DNA of 33,336 bases from Flavobacteriaceae bacterium. Lineage in GTDB: Bacteria; Bacteroidota; Bacteroidia; Flavobacteriales; Flavobacteriaceae. The stretch covers positions 1 to 33,336 of the forward strand of contig JAIXYI010000017.1 of NCBI GenBank assembly GCA_027490305.1, written 5' to 3'. Both the position numbers and the translations under genes were made by a program. Of the stretch, positions 7,851-16,210 are shown one piece after another (within the stretch, counting starts at the first letter, position 1; each line of letters starts with the position of its first letter). Below the pieces are notes generated by a model. The model searched no databases, was not told where the DNA came from, and saw only the letters and a list, made by a program, of their open reading frames with translations.

Positions 7851-9161
7851 ATGTTCGCCGCCTTTCGCCAGCACCTACAACGGCATTTCCCTTTTTTAGA
7901 GGGGAAGCGCGTATTGTTGGCGGTATCCGGTGGCGTCGACTCAATGGTTATGGCCACCTTATGTCAGGACGCCGGACTCAACATCGGCATCGCGCACTGT
8001 AATTTTTCCTTAAGGGGAACAGAGAGCGAAGCAGATGCCACCTTCGTCCGAGCATTTGCCGAAGACCGACAGCTTCCTTTTTATCTCCAACGATTCGACA
8101 CGAAGGCCTTCGCCTCCGATTACGGATTGTCGATCCAGGTGGCAGCGCGCCAGTTGCGATACGACTGGTTTGCGGAGTTGGCCGCTCGTGAAGGCTACGA
8201 GTACATCCTTACCGCCCATCACGCCGACGACAACCTCGAAACCTTTCTGATCCATTTGACGCGGGGCACCGGCTTGGACGGACTCACCGGCATTCCGGCC
8301 CAAAACGGAAACATCATCCGTCCGATGCTGCCGTTTTCACGGGAAGATATAGAGGCATTCGCCGGGGAACATAACGTAACTTGGCGGGAAGATGCGAGCA
8401 ATGCTACCGATGTATACCTTCGAAATACGATCCGTCACAACCTGGTGCCGGTACTAAAATCGCTGAATCCCTCGTTTCTCTCCTCGTTTGGCGATACAAT
8501 TGCCCATTTGGCGCAGGCCCAGTCGCTCGTCGATGACGCGGCCCGTATCGTCTATCGAAAAGTGGTGACGGATGAAAGCGACCGGAAGATCATTGACCTC
8601 ACCGAAATCAAGCATTTGCCGAATGCCGATGCCTATCTCTACCAATGGCTCAAACCGCTGGGCTTTACCGCTTGGCCGGATATTTACCGCTTGGTCGACG
8701 CACCTTCCGGAAAATACGTTTTGGCTCCGGAGTTTCGACTGTTGAAAGACCGCGACGTCTTAATCGTTACAGCTTTGCAGCCGGAGGCCACGGCGCTGTC
8801 GATCGGTGAAAATATCACAACGGTCGACAATCCTGTTAAACTATTGTTTACGCGGGTGGATACGGTGGGTGAACGGGCAAATACGACTATATTTGTCGAC
8901 CGGTCGCGGTTACGTTGGCCGCTGACGCTCAGGCGATGGACCGAAGGCGATGTGTTGTATCCGCTGGGGATGGAAGGACGTAAGAAAGTCAGCAAGTACT
9001 TCAAAGACGAGAAGTTCTCGCTGGTTGATAAAGAGGAAACAAGGCTGCTGCTTTCGGGAAACGATCTCGTCTGGATTGTCGGCCACCGTCAGGATGCGCG
9101 CTTTGCCGCCGACGAAACCACCCGTGATATTTTGAAAATTTCATACCTACCCAATGAATAG
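7851..9161 (+). CDS. tilS: tRNA(Ile)-lysidine synthase TilS
   Basis: TilS converts the wobble cytidine of the CAU-anticodon isoleucine tRNA to lysidine using ATP and lysine, which makes that tRNA read AUA. The 436-residue protein carries the N-type PP-loop SGGVDS at 26-31, then the family pieces AHCNFSLRG, RYDWF and LTAHHADDNLETFLIHLTRGTG. A C-terminal TilS substrate-binding domain follows (VLYPLGMEGRKKVSKYFKDEK). The gene starts 34 bp after the ATP-grasp gene and its end overlaps dsbD by 8 bp, so the two are likely co-transcribed. It is essential in most bacteria and a single copy is expected. Confidence 0.95.
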   Translation: MFAAFRQHLQRHFPFLEGKRVLLAVSGGVDSMVMATLCQDAGLNIGIAHCNFSLRGTESEADATFVRAFAEDRQLPFYLQRFDTKAFASDYGLSIQVAARQLRYDWFAELAAREGYEYILTAHHADDNLETFLIHLTRGTGLDGLTGIPAQNGNIIRPMLPFSREDIEAFAGEHNVTWREDASNATDVYLRNTIRHNLVPVLKSLNPSFLSSFGDTIAHLAQAQSLVDDAARIVYRKVVTDESDRKIIDLTEIKHLPNADAYLYQWLKPLGFTAWPDIYRLVDAPSGKYVLAPEFRLLKDRDVLIVTALQPEATALSIGENITTVDNPVKLLFTRVDTVGERANTTIFVDRSRLRWPLTLRRWTEGDVLYPLGMEGRKKVSKYFKDEKFSLVDKEETRLLLSGNDLVWIVGHRQDARFAADETTRDILKISYLPNE

Positions 9162-11187
9162 AATTGGCACTTTGTTGTTGTTCCTTCTGGTCTCGCTTGC
9201 TTCATGGGCCCAGATAAAACCTGTTAAATGGAGTTCACGCACCGAAAAATCCGCGTCGGGCGAGATCGTTTTGGTAATTGAAGGGAAGATTGACGAGGGT
9301 TGGCACGTGTATTCGCAGTTCACCGACGAAAACGGATCGCTTCCGATGATCGTGACTTTTAAAGGTGCCGGTAAAGGCTACCAACTGATAGGAAAGACGA
9401 CAGAAAGCAAAACCATCAAGAAATACAGCGATGTCTTTGGGGTGGATGAGACGTTTTTTGAACACAATCTCGTACTCCGGCAAAAGATAAAGGTGCTGAA
9501 ACCCGGACTTACGACGGTCTCGGCCTTGGTCGATTACCAGGTGTGTCAGGAAAGCTGTATCAATGATAAAGAGAATATTACGTTTACCCTTCCTACCGAC
9601 GCAGGGCAGACGGTAGCCCCTGCAATGGAAACACCGCTGACGGGTACGACGGATACTATTACAGAAACGACTTCTACGGATACAGTCGCCGAAGCTACTC
9701 CGGCGAGTTCCCCAACCGAGGCGAAAGCGGTAGCAGAGGATACAACAAAAGGAGAGAAAAAAGACCCGTGGCTCATTTTTCTCTTTTCGTTGCTCGGCGG
9801 AGTCGTGATGACCTTTACACCTTGTGTGTTTCCGATGATTCCGATGACCGTGAGTTTTTTCATCAAGCGGACGTCCAATAAAGCAAAAGGAAAATTCGAC
9901 GCCTTTACCTACGGCGCCTTTATCGTGCTGATTTACGTGCTGATTTCGGTACCCTTCCACATCTTCGAAAAACTGGATCCGGGTATTTTCAGCGACATTT
10001 CAACGAATGTGCCGCTGAACCTGTTCTTCTTCCTCATTTTCGTGGTCTTCGCGATCTCCTTTTTCGGGGCGTTCGAGATCACGATGCCGAGCCGTCTCGC
10101 AAACCGCGTCGACAATGCGTCGAATTCGGGCGGCGTCACCGGGATTTTCTTTATGGCGTTGACGCTAATCATCGTTTCCTTTTCCTGCACCGGCCCCGCA
10201 CTTGGCGGTACACTCGGAACCGTATTGTCAACGGACGGTGGCGCGTGGCTGCTTACAATCGCCATGTTTGGACTTGGCCTCGGACTCGCTGCGCCTTTCA
10301 TGATTTTTGCGTTGTTTCCCCGCCTGATGTCGAATATGCCGAAGTCGGGAGGATGGCTGAATTCCGTTAAAGTGGTGTTCGGTTTCGTCGAACTGGCATT
10401 GGCTCTTAAGTTCTTCTCCAATGCCGACCTCGTCAGCGAGTGGCACATCCTCGAGCGTGAAGTCTTCATTGCTTTCTGGATCGCCATTTTTGCCGCTATG
10501 ACGCTCTATCTTTTTGGCAAACTTAAACTACCGCATGACGATAACCGCACACACGTGTCGGTCACCTCGATGGTATTGGGATTGATTTCCCTGACCTTCA
10601 CGGTTTACCTGATACCCGGACTTTGGGGTGCCCCGCTGAAACTCATCAGTGCGTTTCCGCCACCACCGACGTACAGTGAAAGTCCGAATGGTTTAGGAGG
10701 CGTATCATCAGGAGGCGAAAGCAAGCAGGCACTGCCGGAACATGCGGTGTATGGCGTATATGACATCGTTTCCTTTGAAGACTACGAAGAAGGATTGGCC
10801 TACGCCCGAAAGGTAAACAAGCCTGTATTCATCGACTTTACCGGAAAAGCCTGCACGAATTGCCGCCTGACGGAAACGAAGGTATGGTCGGATCCCCGCA
10901 TCCTCAAAATGCTGAAGGAGGATGTCGTACTGATTTCCCTCTACGGCGACTGGCGGAAAGACCTTCCGGAAAATGAGCGTTATGTGTCAAAAACGGGTAA
11001 GGAAATCGTAACGATTGGCGACAAATGGTCGGATTTCCAACTTGAACGTTTTAAGAACAATACCCGTCCGTACTACGTTTTGATTGGTTTGGATGAAAAA
11101 CCACTCAACACACCGATTCCGTATACACCCAATATCGAGGAGTACTACAACTGGATAAAAGACGGTATTTCCAAGTTTAAAAAATAA
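9154..11187 (+). CDS. dsbD: DsbD-type thiol:disulfide interchange protein
   Basis: DsbD passes electrons from cytoplasmic thioredoxin across the inner membrane to periplasmic thiol proteins. All three parts are present in 677 residues. A signal peptide (MNRIGTLLLFLLVSLASWAQ) is followed by the periplasmic alpha domain, with the cysteine pair in YQVCQESC. After a Thr/Ala-rich linker comes the beta domain with about eight helices; its paired cysteines are in FTPCVFPMIP and FSCTGPALGG. The C-terminal thioredoxin-like gamma domain has CTNC in GKACTNCRLTE. A terminator follows 5 bp after the stop. The secreted thioredoxin at 3454 is a plausible partner. It could alternatively serve cytochrome c maturation. 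Confidence 0.93.
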   Translation: MNRIGTLLLFLLVSLASWAQIKPVKWSSRTEKSASGEIVLVIEGKIDEGWHVYSQFTDENGSLPMIVTFKGAGKGYQLIGKTTESKTIKKYSDVFGVDETFFEHNLVLRQKIKVLKPGLTTVSALVDYQVCQESCINDKENITFTLPTDAGQTVAPAMETPLTGTTDTITETTSTDTVAEATPASSPTEAKAVAEDTTKGEKKDPWLIFLFSLLGGVVMTFTPCVFPMIPMTVSFFIKRTSNKAKGKFDAFTYGAFIVLIYVLISVPFHIFEKLDPGIFSDISTNVPLNLFFFLIFVVFAISFFGAFEITMPSRLANRVDNASNSGGVTGIFFMALTLIIVSFSCTGPALGGTLGTVLSTDGGAWLLTIAMFGLGLGLAAPFMIFALFPRLMSNMPKSGGWLNSVKVVFGFVELALALKFFSNADLVSEWHILEREVFIAFWIAIFAAMTLYLFGKLKLPHDDNRTHVSVTSMVLGLISLTFTVYLIPGLWGAPLKLISAFPPPPTYSESPNGLGGVSSGGESKQALPEHAVYGVYDIVSFEDYEEGLAYARKVNKPVFIDFTGKACTNCRLTETKVWSDPRILKMLKEDVVLISLYGDWRKDLPENERYVSKTGKEIVTIGDKWSDFQLERFKNNTRPYYVLIGLDEKPLNTPIPYTPNIEEYYNWIKDGISKFKK

Positions 11188-11192
11188 ACGAG

Positions 11193-11214
11193 CCCGGCGG
11201 TTGCCGGGTTTTTT
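11193..11214 (+). terminator. Strong Rho-independent terminator after dsbD
   Basis: The perfect 6-bp GC stem CCCGGC/GCCGGG (11193-11198 and 11203-11208) has a ggtt loop and six Ts. It ends only six bases before the next start codon at 11221. Confidence 0.9.
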
Positions 11215-11220
11215 GCCTCT

Positions 11221-13068
11221 ATGAAAAAACTGCTTGTTATCGCCCTTTTGTCGGCTTCGCTGCTGACGATTGCACAGGAAAACAGCGACTCTTACGTCGC
11301 GGATCATTATACCAAGAGAGAAGTCCACATCCGGATGCGCGATGGAGCCGAGCTCTACACCGCGATCTATTCGCCCAAAGACCTGTCGGTAAAATACCCG
11401 ATGGTCATGCAGCGCACGCCATACGACTGTTCGCCTTACGGTCCGGATCAGTTCCCGAATAGCATTGGCCCAGATGCGACCATGATGAAGGAAGGGTATA
11501 TAGTGGTCTACCAGGACGTGCGTGGTCGTTACATGAGCGACGGCACGTATGACAACATGCGGGCCTACATTCCCAACAAAAAGAACAAATCGCAGGTAGA
11601 TGAGGCGTCGGATACCTACGACACCATCGATTGGCTCGTCAAAAACGTACCAAATAACAACGGTAATGTCGGCATTTGGGGCATTTCCTATCCCGGTTTC
11701 TACGCCTCGTATTCGCTTATCGACAGCCACCCGGCGTTGAAGGCGGTCTCGCCACAGGCGTGTATCGCGGACTTCTTTTTCGACGATTTCCACCATAACG
11801 GTGCCTATTTGTTGAGTTATTGGAAAGTCACCCCGTTGTTCGGTCCACAGAAGAAAGAACGGACTACCGCCGACTGGTTTTCCTTTCCCAAAGTGCCTTC
11901 CAAAGACGATTACCAGTTTTTTCTCGACGTTGGCCCGCTCAAAAACCTTGATACCTACCTGCAACCCGACGATGAGTTTTGGGCACAGTTGAAGACGCAT
12001 GTGAAATACGACGAGTTCTGGCAGAAACGCGGCCTGTTGCAGCACCTGCGCAATACGAAGCCTGCAGTGATGTTCGTTGGCGGCTGGTTTGACGCCGAGG
12101 ATTTATACGGACCCCTCAACAGCTACCGGACGGTTGAGAAGAACAGTAAGACCTATAATACACTAGTGATGGGGCCGTGGAGCCACGGAGATTGGGCCCG
12201 GAACAACCCCGAGCAGATTATCGGCAACATCAATTTCGGAAAGGATATTTCGAAGTTTTTCCAGGAGAATATCGAAGCGAAGTTTTTCCGCCACTTTTTA
12301 AAGGAAGGCGGTAAAGGCCCCAGCGGTTTGCCGGAAGCCTATGTATTTGATACCGGACGAAAGGAGTGGAACACCTTTGACAGTTGGCCGCCACAGGCTA
12401 CACAAAAGGAAACGTACTTTCTCGATGGCGGTTCGTTGTCGCGGGAAACGCCCATTGTGTTTACCCCGATGGAGTTCGTTTCCGACCCGAATCGCCCGGT
12501 TCCATCGACCGAAGACATCCAGCAAAAAGGACTCACGCCGCGTAAATACATGACCGATGACCAGCGTTTCGCCGCCCGTCGCCCGGATGTATTGGTGTTC
12601 GATATGCCGGTTTTGGAGGAAGATGTGACGTTGGCCGGAGACATCCTGGCCAAACTGCAGGTCGCCACCACCGGCACCGATGCCGACTGGATCGTCAAAC
12701 TGATCGACGTCTTTCCGGCTGACGAACCTGAGACAAAAGAAGTGGCGCCCTATCTGCGTATGAGCAATTACCACATGCTCGTGCGTAGCGAAGTCATGCG
12801 CGGCCGCTTCCGTGACAGCTTCTCCGATCCGAAGCCCTTCGTGCCGAACCAGCCGACGGAAGTCGATGTCAAATTGCAGGACGTCTTCCATACCTTCAAA
12901 AAGGGCCATCGTATACAGATTCAAATCCAAAGTACGTGGTTCCCGTTGATCGACCGCAATCCGCAGACGTATGTCGAAAACATCTTCTATGCAGAACCGG
13001 AAGCCTTCAAAAAACAACTCCATCGCGTGTTCGGCAATTCCACGATTGAATTTACGGTATTGAAGTAA
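11221..13068 (+). CDS. Secreted CocE/NonD-family hydrolase (X-Pro dipeptidyl-peptidase S15-like)
   Basis: A 615-residue protein with a signal peptide (MKKLLVIALLSASLLTIAQ). It belongs to the CocE/NonD group, which includes cocaine esterase, alpha-amino acid ester hydrolase and glutaryl-7-ACA acylase. The alpha/beta hydrolase part has nucleophile Ser156 in GIWGISYPGFYAS, Asp291 in GGWFDAEDLYGPL and His322 in GPWSHGDW. The C-terminal third is the jelly-roll X-Pro dipeptidyl-peptidase C-terminal domain (DVTLAGDILAKLQVA, DADWIVKLIDVFP, VDVKLQDVFHTFKKGHRIQ). It probably hydrolyses amino-acid esters or amides in the periplasm or outside. The start is certain from the signal peptide, yet it sits six bases after a terminator, so there is almost no room for a separate promoter and leader. 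The transcript may come from read-through or from a promoter overlapping the terminator. Confidence 0.9.
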   Translation: MKKLLVIALLSASLLTIAQENSDSYVADHYTKREVHIRMRDGAELYTAIYSPKDLSVKYPMVMQRTPYDCSPYGPDQFPNSIGPDATMMKEGYIVVYQDVRGRYMSDGTYDNMRAYIPNKKNKSQVDEASDTYDTIDWLVKNVPNNNGNVGIWGISYPGFYASYSLIDSHPALKAVSPQACIADFFFDDFHHNGAYLLSYWKVTPLFGPQKKERTTADWFSFPKVPSKDDYQFFLDVGPLKNLDTYLQPDDEFWAQLKTHVKYDEFWQKRGLLQHLRNTKPAVMFVGGWFDAEDLYGPLNSYRTVEKNSKTYNTLVMGPWSHGDWARNNPEQIIGNINFGKDISKFFQENIEAKFFRHFLKEGGKGPSGLPEAYVFDTGRKEWNTFDSWPPQATQKETYFLDGGSLSRETPIVFTPMEFVSDPNRPVPSTEDIQQKGLTPRKYMTDDQRFAARRPDVLVFDMPVLEEDVTLAGDILAKLQVATTGTDADWIVKLIDVFPADEPETKEVAPYLRMSNYHMLVRSEVMRGRFRDSFSDPKPFVPNQPTEVDVKLQDVFHTFKKGHRIQIQIQSTWFPLIDRNPQTYVENIFYAEPEAFKKQLHRVFGNSTIEFTVLK

Positions 13069-13076
13069 GTTCGGGG

Positions 13077-13280
13077 CTACCCGTCCGTTTCGTCGAGTTC
13101 AAAAATCGTTTCTACCGACTTCCCGAAGAACCGCGCCAGCTTTAGGGCCAGCACGGTCGAGGGCACGTATTTGCCTTTTTCCATCGCGTTGATGGTTTGG
13201 CGGCTTACCCCAATCTTCTCCGCCAGGTCGCCCTGCGAAATGTCGGCCATGGCCCGTAACACTTTCAGGTTATTCTTCAT
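13077..13280 (-). CDS. Small Cro/C1-type HTH transcriptional regulator
   Basis: A 67-residue protein that is almost entirely one XRE-family helix-turn-helix: LKVLRAMADISQGDLAEKIG then VSRQTINAMEKGKYVPSTVL. It ends in the ETIFELDE segment typical of the YgzD/YozG-like group of stand-alone regulators. The start ATG at 13280 fits the family N-terminus MKNNLKVLR; the frame stays open to 13505 only because it overlaps the membrane protein gene. It overlaps that upstream gene by 11 bp. Regulators of this group are usually paired with a small membrane protein and repress their own operon. An inverted repeat in the promoter (13768-13785) is a likely binding site. Confidence 0.88.
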   Translation of the reverse strand: MKNNLKVLRAMADISQGDLAEKIGVSRQTINAMEKGKYVPSTVLALKLARFFGKSVETIFELDETDG

Positions 13281-13746
13281 CGCGGTCGGATTTTCTAAGT
13301 TGGTAGAGTTTGTAATGAAAGCGACAGACAAAAAACACCAGCATCCCGATGATGTTGAGCAGCATGAAGTACCAGTAAGCCATACCATATAGGAACAGCG
13401 TAGAGACGAACACCAGTCCAAAATTGACATACATCGCCCAAACCAGGCTTTCATATCGAATACTGCCAATGAATTCGTCTTCGTCCCGGGTTTTTGAGAA
13501 ACCAATCAGCATGCCACCCGCCACAATAAGCGCGATCGCAACTTCATCTACAATATTGTTGTAGGTAACGCCCATGATGACCGGAGGCGAAAGGATGCCC
13601 CCATCCCAAATGGCGAATACAGGTAATTCAGCCAGTTCATTCAGTGCATCAAAAGACGCGACACAAGTACCGAGTAGAAGCCCGGGCAAAAAAAGGAACC
13701 AACCGACCCGACGCCAAGACGCCGGAAACAAAAAATGTGTTTTCAT
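13270..13746 (-). CDS. Four-helix membrane protein paired with an HTH regulator
   Basis: A 158-residue predicted inner-membrane protein of unknown function. Hydrophobic segments are RRVGWFLFLPGLLLGTCVAS (first), VAIALIVAGGMLIGF (second), and the closely spaced NFGLVFVSTLFLYGM and MLLNIIGMLVFFVCRF (third and fourth). A charged tail follows (YKLYQLRKSDRDEE). The start is taken as ATG 13746 (MKTHFLF); the upstream extension to 13836 would run through the promoter. It is co-transcribed with, and overlaps, the HTH gene. Such pairs are common in Flavobacteria and Firmicutes, but I know of no proven role for this one. Confidence 0.8.
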   Translation of the reverse strand: MKTHFLFPASWRRVGWFLFLPGLLLGTCVASFDALNELAELPVFAIWDGGILSPPVIMGVTYNNIVDEVAIALIVAGGMLIGFSKTRDEDEFIGSIRYESLVWAMYVNFGLVFVSTLFLYGMAYWYFMLLNIIGMLVFFVCRFHYKLYQLRKSDRDEE

Positions 13747-13763
13747 CGTTTTTGAATTTTTAT

Positions 13764-13795
13764 CAAATGTAAAACATACTTTACACATAGACAAA
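13764..13795 (-). promoter_or_regulatory. Promoter and candidate operator of the membrane protein/HTH operon
   Basis: Read on the minus strand, TTTG (13795-13792) is followed after 20 bases by TACATTTG (13771-13764), an exact TAnnTTTG box 17 bases upstream of the ATG. The inverted repeat TGTAAA-N6-TTTACA at 13768-13785 overlaps the -7 box and is placed where a repressor would block initiation. The neighbouring HTH protein is the obvious candidate. Confidence 0.6.
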
Positions 13796-13914
13796 TAAAT
13801 TTTACTTTTAGAATGGTTTATTTTACATTTCGCCAAAAATCACCTATCAAAATTTTAAGATTTGATACGGAAAAACCGTAAAATCACCCCGTTTGGCCTC
13901 TCTATCTTCGTCAA

Positions 13915-15450
13915 ATGTTGACAAAGGTTTTCGGAAGCGCGGTTTTTGGGGTAGAGGCGACGACCATCACGGTTGAAGTCAATATCGATAAGGGAATTGG
14001 GTACCACCTGGTCGGACTCCCCGACAATGCGGTCAAGGAAAGTAGTTTCCGGATTGCGGCAGCTTTGAAGAACAATGAGTATGCCCTTCCGGGGAAGAAA
14101 ATCACGATCAACATGGCACCGGCCGATATGCGGAAGGAGGGTTCGGCCTACGACCTGACATTGGCCGTTGGGATTTTAGCGGCATCCGCACAGATACGTT
14201 CCGACGACGTAGGGAACTATATTATCATGGGGGAGTTATCGCTTGACGGAAGCCTGCAGCCGATTCGCGGTGCGCTTCCGATAGCGATAAAGGCAAAAGA
14301 AGACGGTTTTCGCGGCTTCTTCCTGCCCAAACAGAATGTAAACGAGGCGGCGATTGTAGCCGGACTCGATGTATACGGAGTCGAGAATGTAACGGAAGTG
14401 ATCGATTTCTTTGAGGGAAAAGGCGTATTGGAACCGACGGTTATCGACACACGGGCCGAGTTTTACCGCACCCTCGATTTTCCGGAGTTTGATTTTTCGG
14501 ATGTCAAAGGACAGGAGAGTATCAAACGCTGTATGGAAATCGCAGCGGCGGGTGGCCATAACCTCATACTGATTGGGCCTCCGGGCGCAGGTAAGACAAT
14601 GTTGGCGAAACGGTTGCCGAGTATCCTGCCGCCGATGACCCTCCGTGAAGCACTTGAAACAACGAAAATACATAGCGTAGCCGGCAAAGTAAAAGAAGCC
14701 GGCTTGATGAACCAGCGGCCCTTCCGCAGTCCGCATCACACGATCTCGAACGTCGCCCTCGTAGGCGGCGGGAGCTTTCCGCAACCGGGAGAAATCTCCA
14801 TGGCACACAATGGGGTTCTGTTCCTGGATGAGCTTCCGGAATTCAAACGGGAAGTGCTCGAAGTGATGCGGCAGCCGCTGGAAGACCGCGAAGTGACGAT
14901 CTCACGCGCGAAATTTACGGTTACCTATCCCTGCTCGTTTATGTTGGTGGCGAGCATGAACCCGAGTCCGGGTGGGTTTTTCAACGACCCCGATGCGCCG
15001 GTGACAACCTCACAGCATGAAATGCAGCGGTATATGGGAAAGATATCCGGCCCGTTGCTCGATCGCATCGACATCCATATTGAAGTGACGCCCGTTCCAT
15101 TCGAAAAACTGTCAGACGAGCGAAAGGCCGAAAGCAGTGCCGAAATTCGCCAACGTGTCATCACGGCCCGCGAACGACAGTCGCTGCGATTTGCTACCGT
15201 CGAAGGTGTGCATTACAACGCCCAGATGTCCACACGCCTCATCCGAGAATACTGCAAGCTCGACGACGCGTCATTAGGATTATTGAAAGCGGCCATGGAA
15301 CGGCTCAATCTCTCTGCCCGGGCCTACGATCGTATCCTAAAGGTCTCGCGTACGATTGCAGATTTGGCGGCTGCCGAAGCGATTTGTCCGGAACACATCG
15401 CGGAGGCCATCCAATACCGGAGCTTGGATCGGGAAGGGTGGTTGGGTTAA
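13915..15450 (+). CDS. comM: YifB/ComM-family Mg-chelatase-like AAA+ ATPase
   Basis: A 511-residue protein of the ComM family, a hexameric AAA+ helicase that promotes branch migration during natural transformation in bacteria where it has been studied. The N-terminal Lon-S5-like ChlI domain (about 20-140) precedes the Mg-chelatase AAA+ core, with Walker A GPPGAGKTML (221-230), Walker B VLFLDELPEF (301-310), a sensor region SFMLVASMNPSPGG and the arginine-rich LLDRIDIHIEV. The C-terminal domain (LSARAYDRILKVSRTIADLA) is complete and ends AIQYRSLDREGWLG. The 3' end (15406-15446) is repeated at 16211-16250 beyond mazEF. The three-residue tail after the repeat is the only part that could have been altered by the insertion. 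Confidence 0.93.
   Translation: MLTKVFGSAVFGVEATTITVEVNIDKGIGYHLVGLPDNAVKESSFRIAAALKNNEYALPGKKITINMAPADMRKEGSAYDLTLAVGILAASAQIRSDDVGNYIIMGELSLDGSLQPIRGALPIAIKAKEDGFRGFFLPKQNVNEAAIVAGLDVYGVENVTEVIDFFEGKGVLEPTVIDTRAEFYRTLDFPEFDFSDVKGQESIKRCMEIAAAGGHNLILIGPPGAGKTMLAKRLPSILPPMTLREALETTKIHSVAGKVKEAGLMNQRPFRSPHHTISNVALVGGGSFPQPGEISMAHNGVLFLDELPEFKREVLEVMRQPLEDREVTISRAKFTVTYPCSFMLVASMNPSPGGFFNDPDAPVTTSQHEMQRYMGKISGPLLDRIDIHIEVTPVPFEKLSDERKAESSAEIRQRVITARERQSLRFATVEGVHYNAQMSTRLIREYCKLDDASLGLLKAAMERLNLSARAYDRILKVSRTIADLAAAEAICPEHIAEAIQYRSLDREGWLG
15406..15446 (+). repeat. Direct repeat, copy 1: 3' end of comM
   Basis: The 41-bp stretch encoding the last residues of ComM (AIQYRSLDREGWLG) recurs at 16211-16250 with about five differences including a one-base deletion. 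The two copies bracket mazEF. Confidence 0.85.
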
Positions 15451-15549
15451 CCCACAAATGTAATTATAGGTTGTCGCAAATCCCGTTGGAGGAGAAATTT
15501 GCGTTCCCTTTTGGCTGACGAATGGGTACCTATGAATCGGAAAAAGTAA

Positions 15550-15580
15550 TAACTTTGTATATACAAAAGCAATATACAAA
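15550..15580 (+). promoter_or_regulatory. mazEF promoter with palindromic operator
   Basis: TAACTTTG at 15550-15557 is an exact TAnnTTTG box 23 bases before the mazE ATG. It overlaps a perfect 14-bp palindrome TTTGTATATACAAA (15554-15567). The half-site TATACAAA is repeated at 15573-15580, directly before the start codon. MazE and MazE-MazF complexes commonly repress their own promoter through such palindromes, so this is probably the autoregulatory operator. No -33 element is evident. Confidence 0.7.
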
Positions 15581-15826
15581 ATGGATGTATCTGTAATCGC
15601 CATCGGAAACTCGAAGGGAATTCGCTTGTCGAAAACCCTACTGGAAAAATACAACATCACAGATAAAGTGGAGCTGATTCTGGAGAAAGGTTACATCATT
15701 TTAAAACCTAAATCCGAACCACGGGCGGGTTGGGAGGTGGCTTTTAAGAAAATGAACGAAAACGGTGATGATCATTTGTTGGTCGACGATGTTTTCGAAG
15801 ACGAAAATCTTGAAGAATGGAGGTAA
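15581..15826 (+). CDS. mazE: MazE-type antitoxin (SpoVT/AbrB domain)
   Basis: An 81-residue protein. The N-terminal half is an AbrB-like DNA-binding swapped-hairpin domain (VIAIGNSKGIRLSKTLLEKY, then VELILEKGYIILKPK). The C-terminal half is acidic and probably disordered (VDDVFEDENLEEW), the usual toxin-neutralising tail. It binds MazF and blocks its RNase activity, and with MazF represses the operon. Its end overlaps mazF by 10 bp. Base composition is AT-richer than comM and the genes to the right, consistent with transfer as a unit. Confidence 0.9.
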   Translation: MDVSVIAIGNSKGIRLSKTLLEKYNITDKVELILEKGYIILKPKSEPRAGWEVAFKKMNENGDDHLLVDDVFEDENLEEWR

Positions 15827-16140
15827 GGCAATATCAGATTGTTTTAGTAAATCTTGACCCAACAATCGGAAGTGAAATGAAAAAAACACGTCCTTGTGTC
15901 ATCATTTCTCCGAATGAAATGAATAGATATCTTACGACAATTGTTATTGCCCCTATGACCAGTAGTTCAAAATCCTATCCGACCCGAGTTGAAGTGCGTC
16001 ATGAAAATAAAAAGGGATGGATTGTGCTTGATCAGATTCGTACCGTCGACAGGCGGAGAATTGTAAAAGTGCTCGGAAACTTGTCTGAAAAAGAGTTCAA
16101 AAAAGTTAAAGAAGTGTTGCGGGAAACATTTGTAGACTAA
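15817..16140 (+). CDS. mazF: MazF-type endoribonuclease toxin
   Basis: A 107-residue PemK/MazF-family toxin, a sequence-specific mRNA endonuclease. Family landmarks are VNLDPTIGSEMKKTRPCVIISP (GxExxKxRPxxVxS region with the catalytic arginine), TTIVIAPMTSS, and VLDQIRTVDRRRIVKVLGNLS, which carries the conserved Asp-Gln and Arg. The ORF is intact and of normal length, so the pair is probably functional. It overlaps the antitoxin gene, which ensures antitoxin is made first. No other gene lies between it and the damaged comM copy. Confidence 0.92.
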   Translation: MEVRQYQIVLVNLDPTIGSEMKKTRPCVIISPNEMNRYLTTIVIAPMTSSSKSYPTRVEVRHENKKGWIVLDQIRTVDRRRIVKVLGNLSEKEFKKVKEVLRETFVD

Positions 16141-16210
16141 ATCCCTATCGCTTACAACAGCGGTTCCACCAATTCCACTTCCCTTACGAATTCACGTATT
16201 TAGCTTGCAA

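Noticed and set aside
15475..15503. Hairpin CGCAAAT/ATTTGCG after comM as a terminator
   Set aside because: The 7-bp stem is AT-rich with a 15-base loop and no proper T-run; evidence is too weak for a call.
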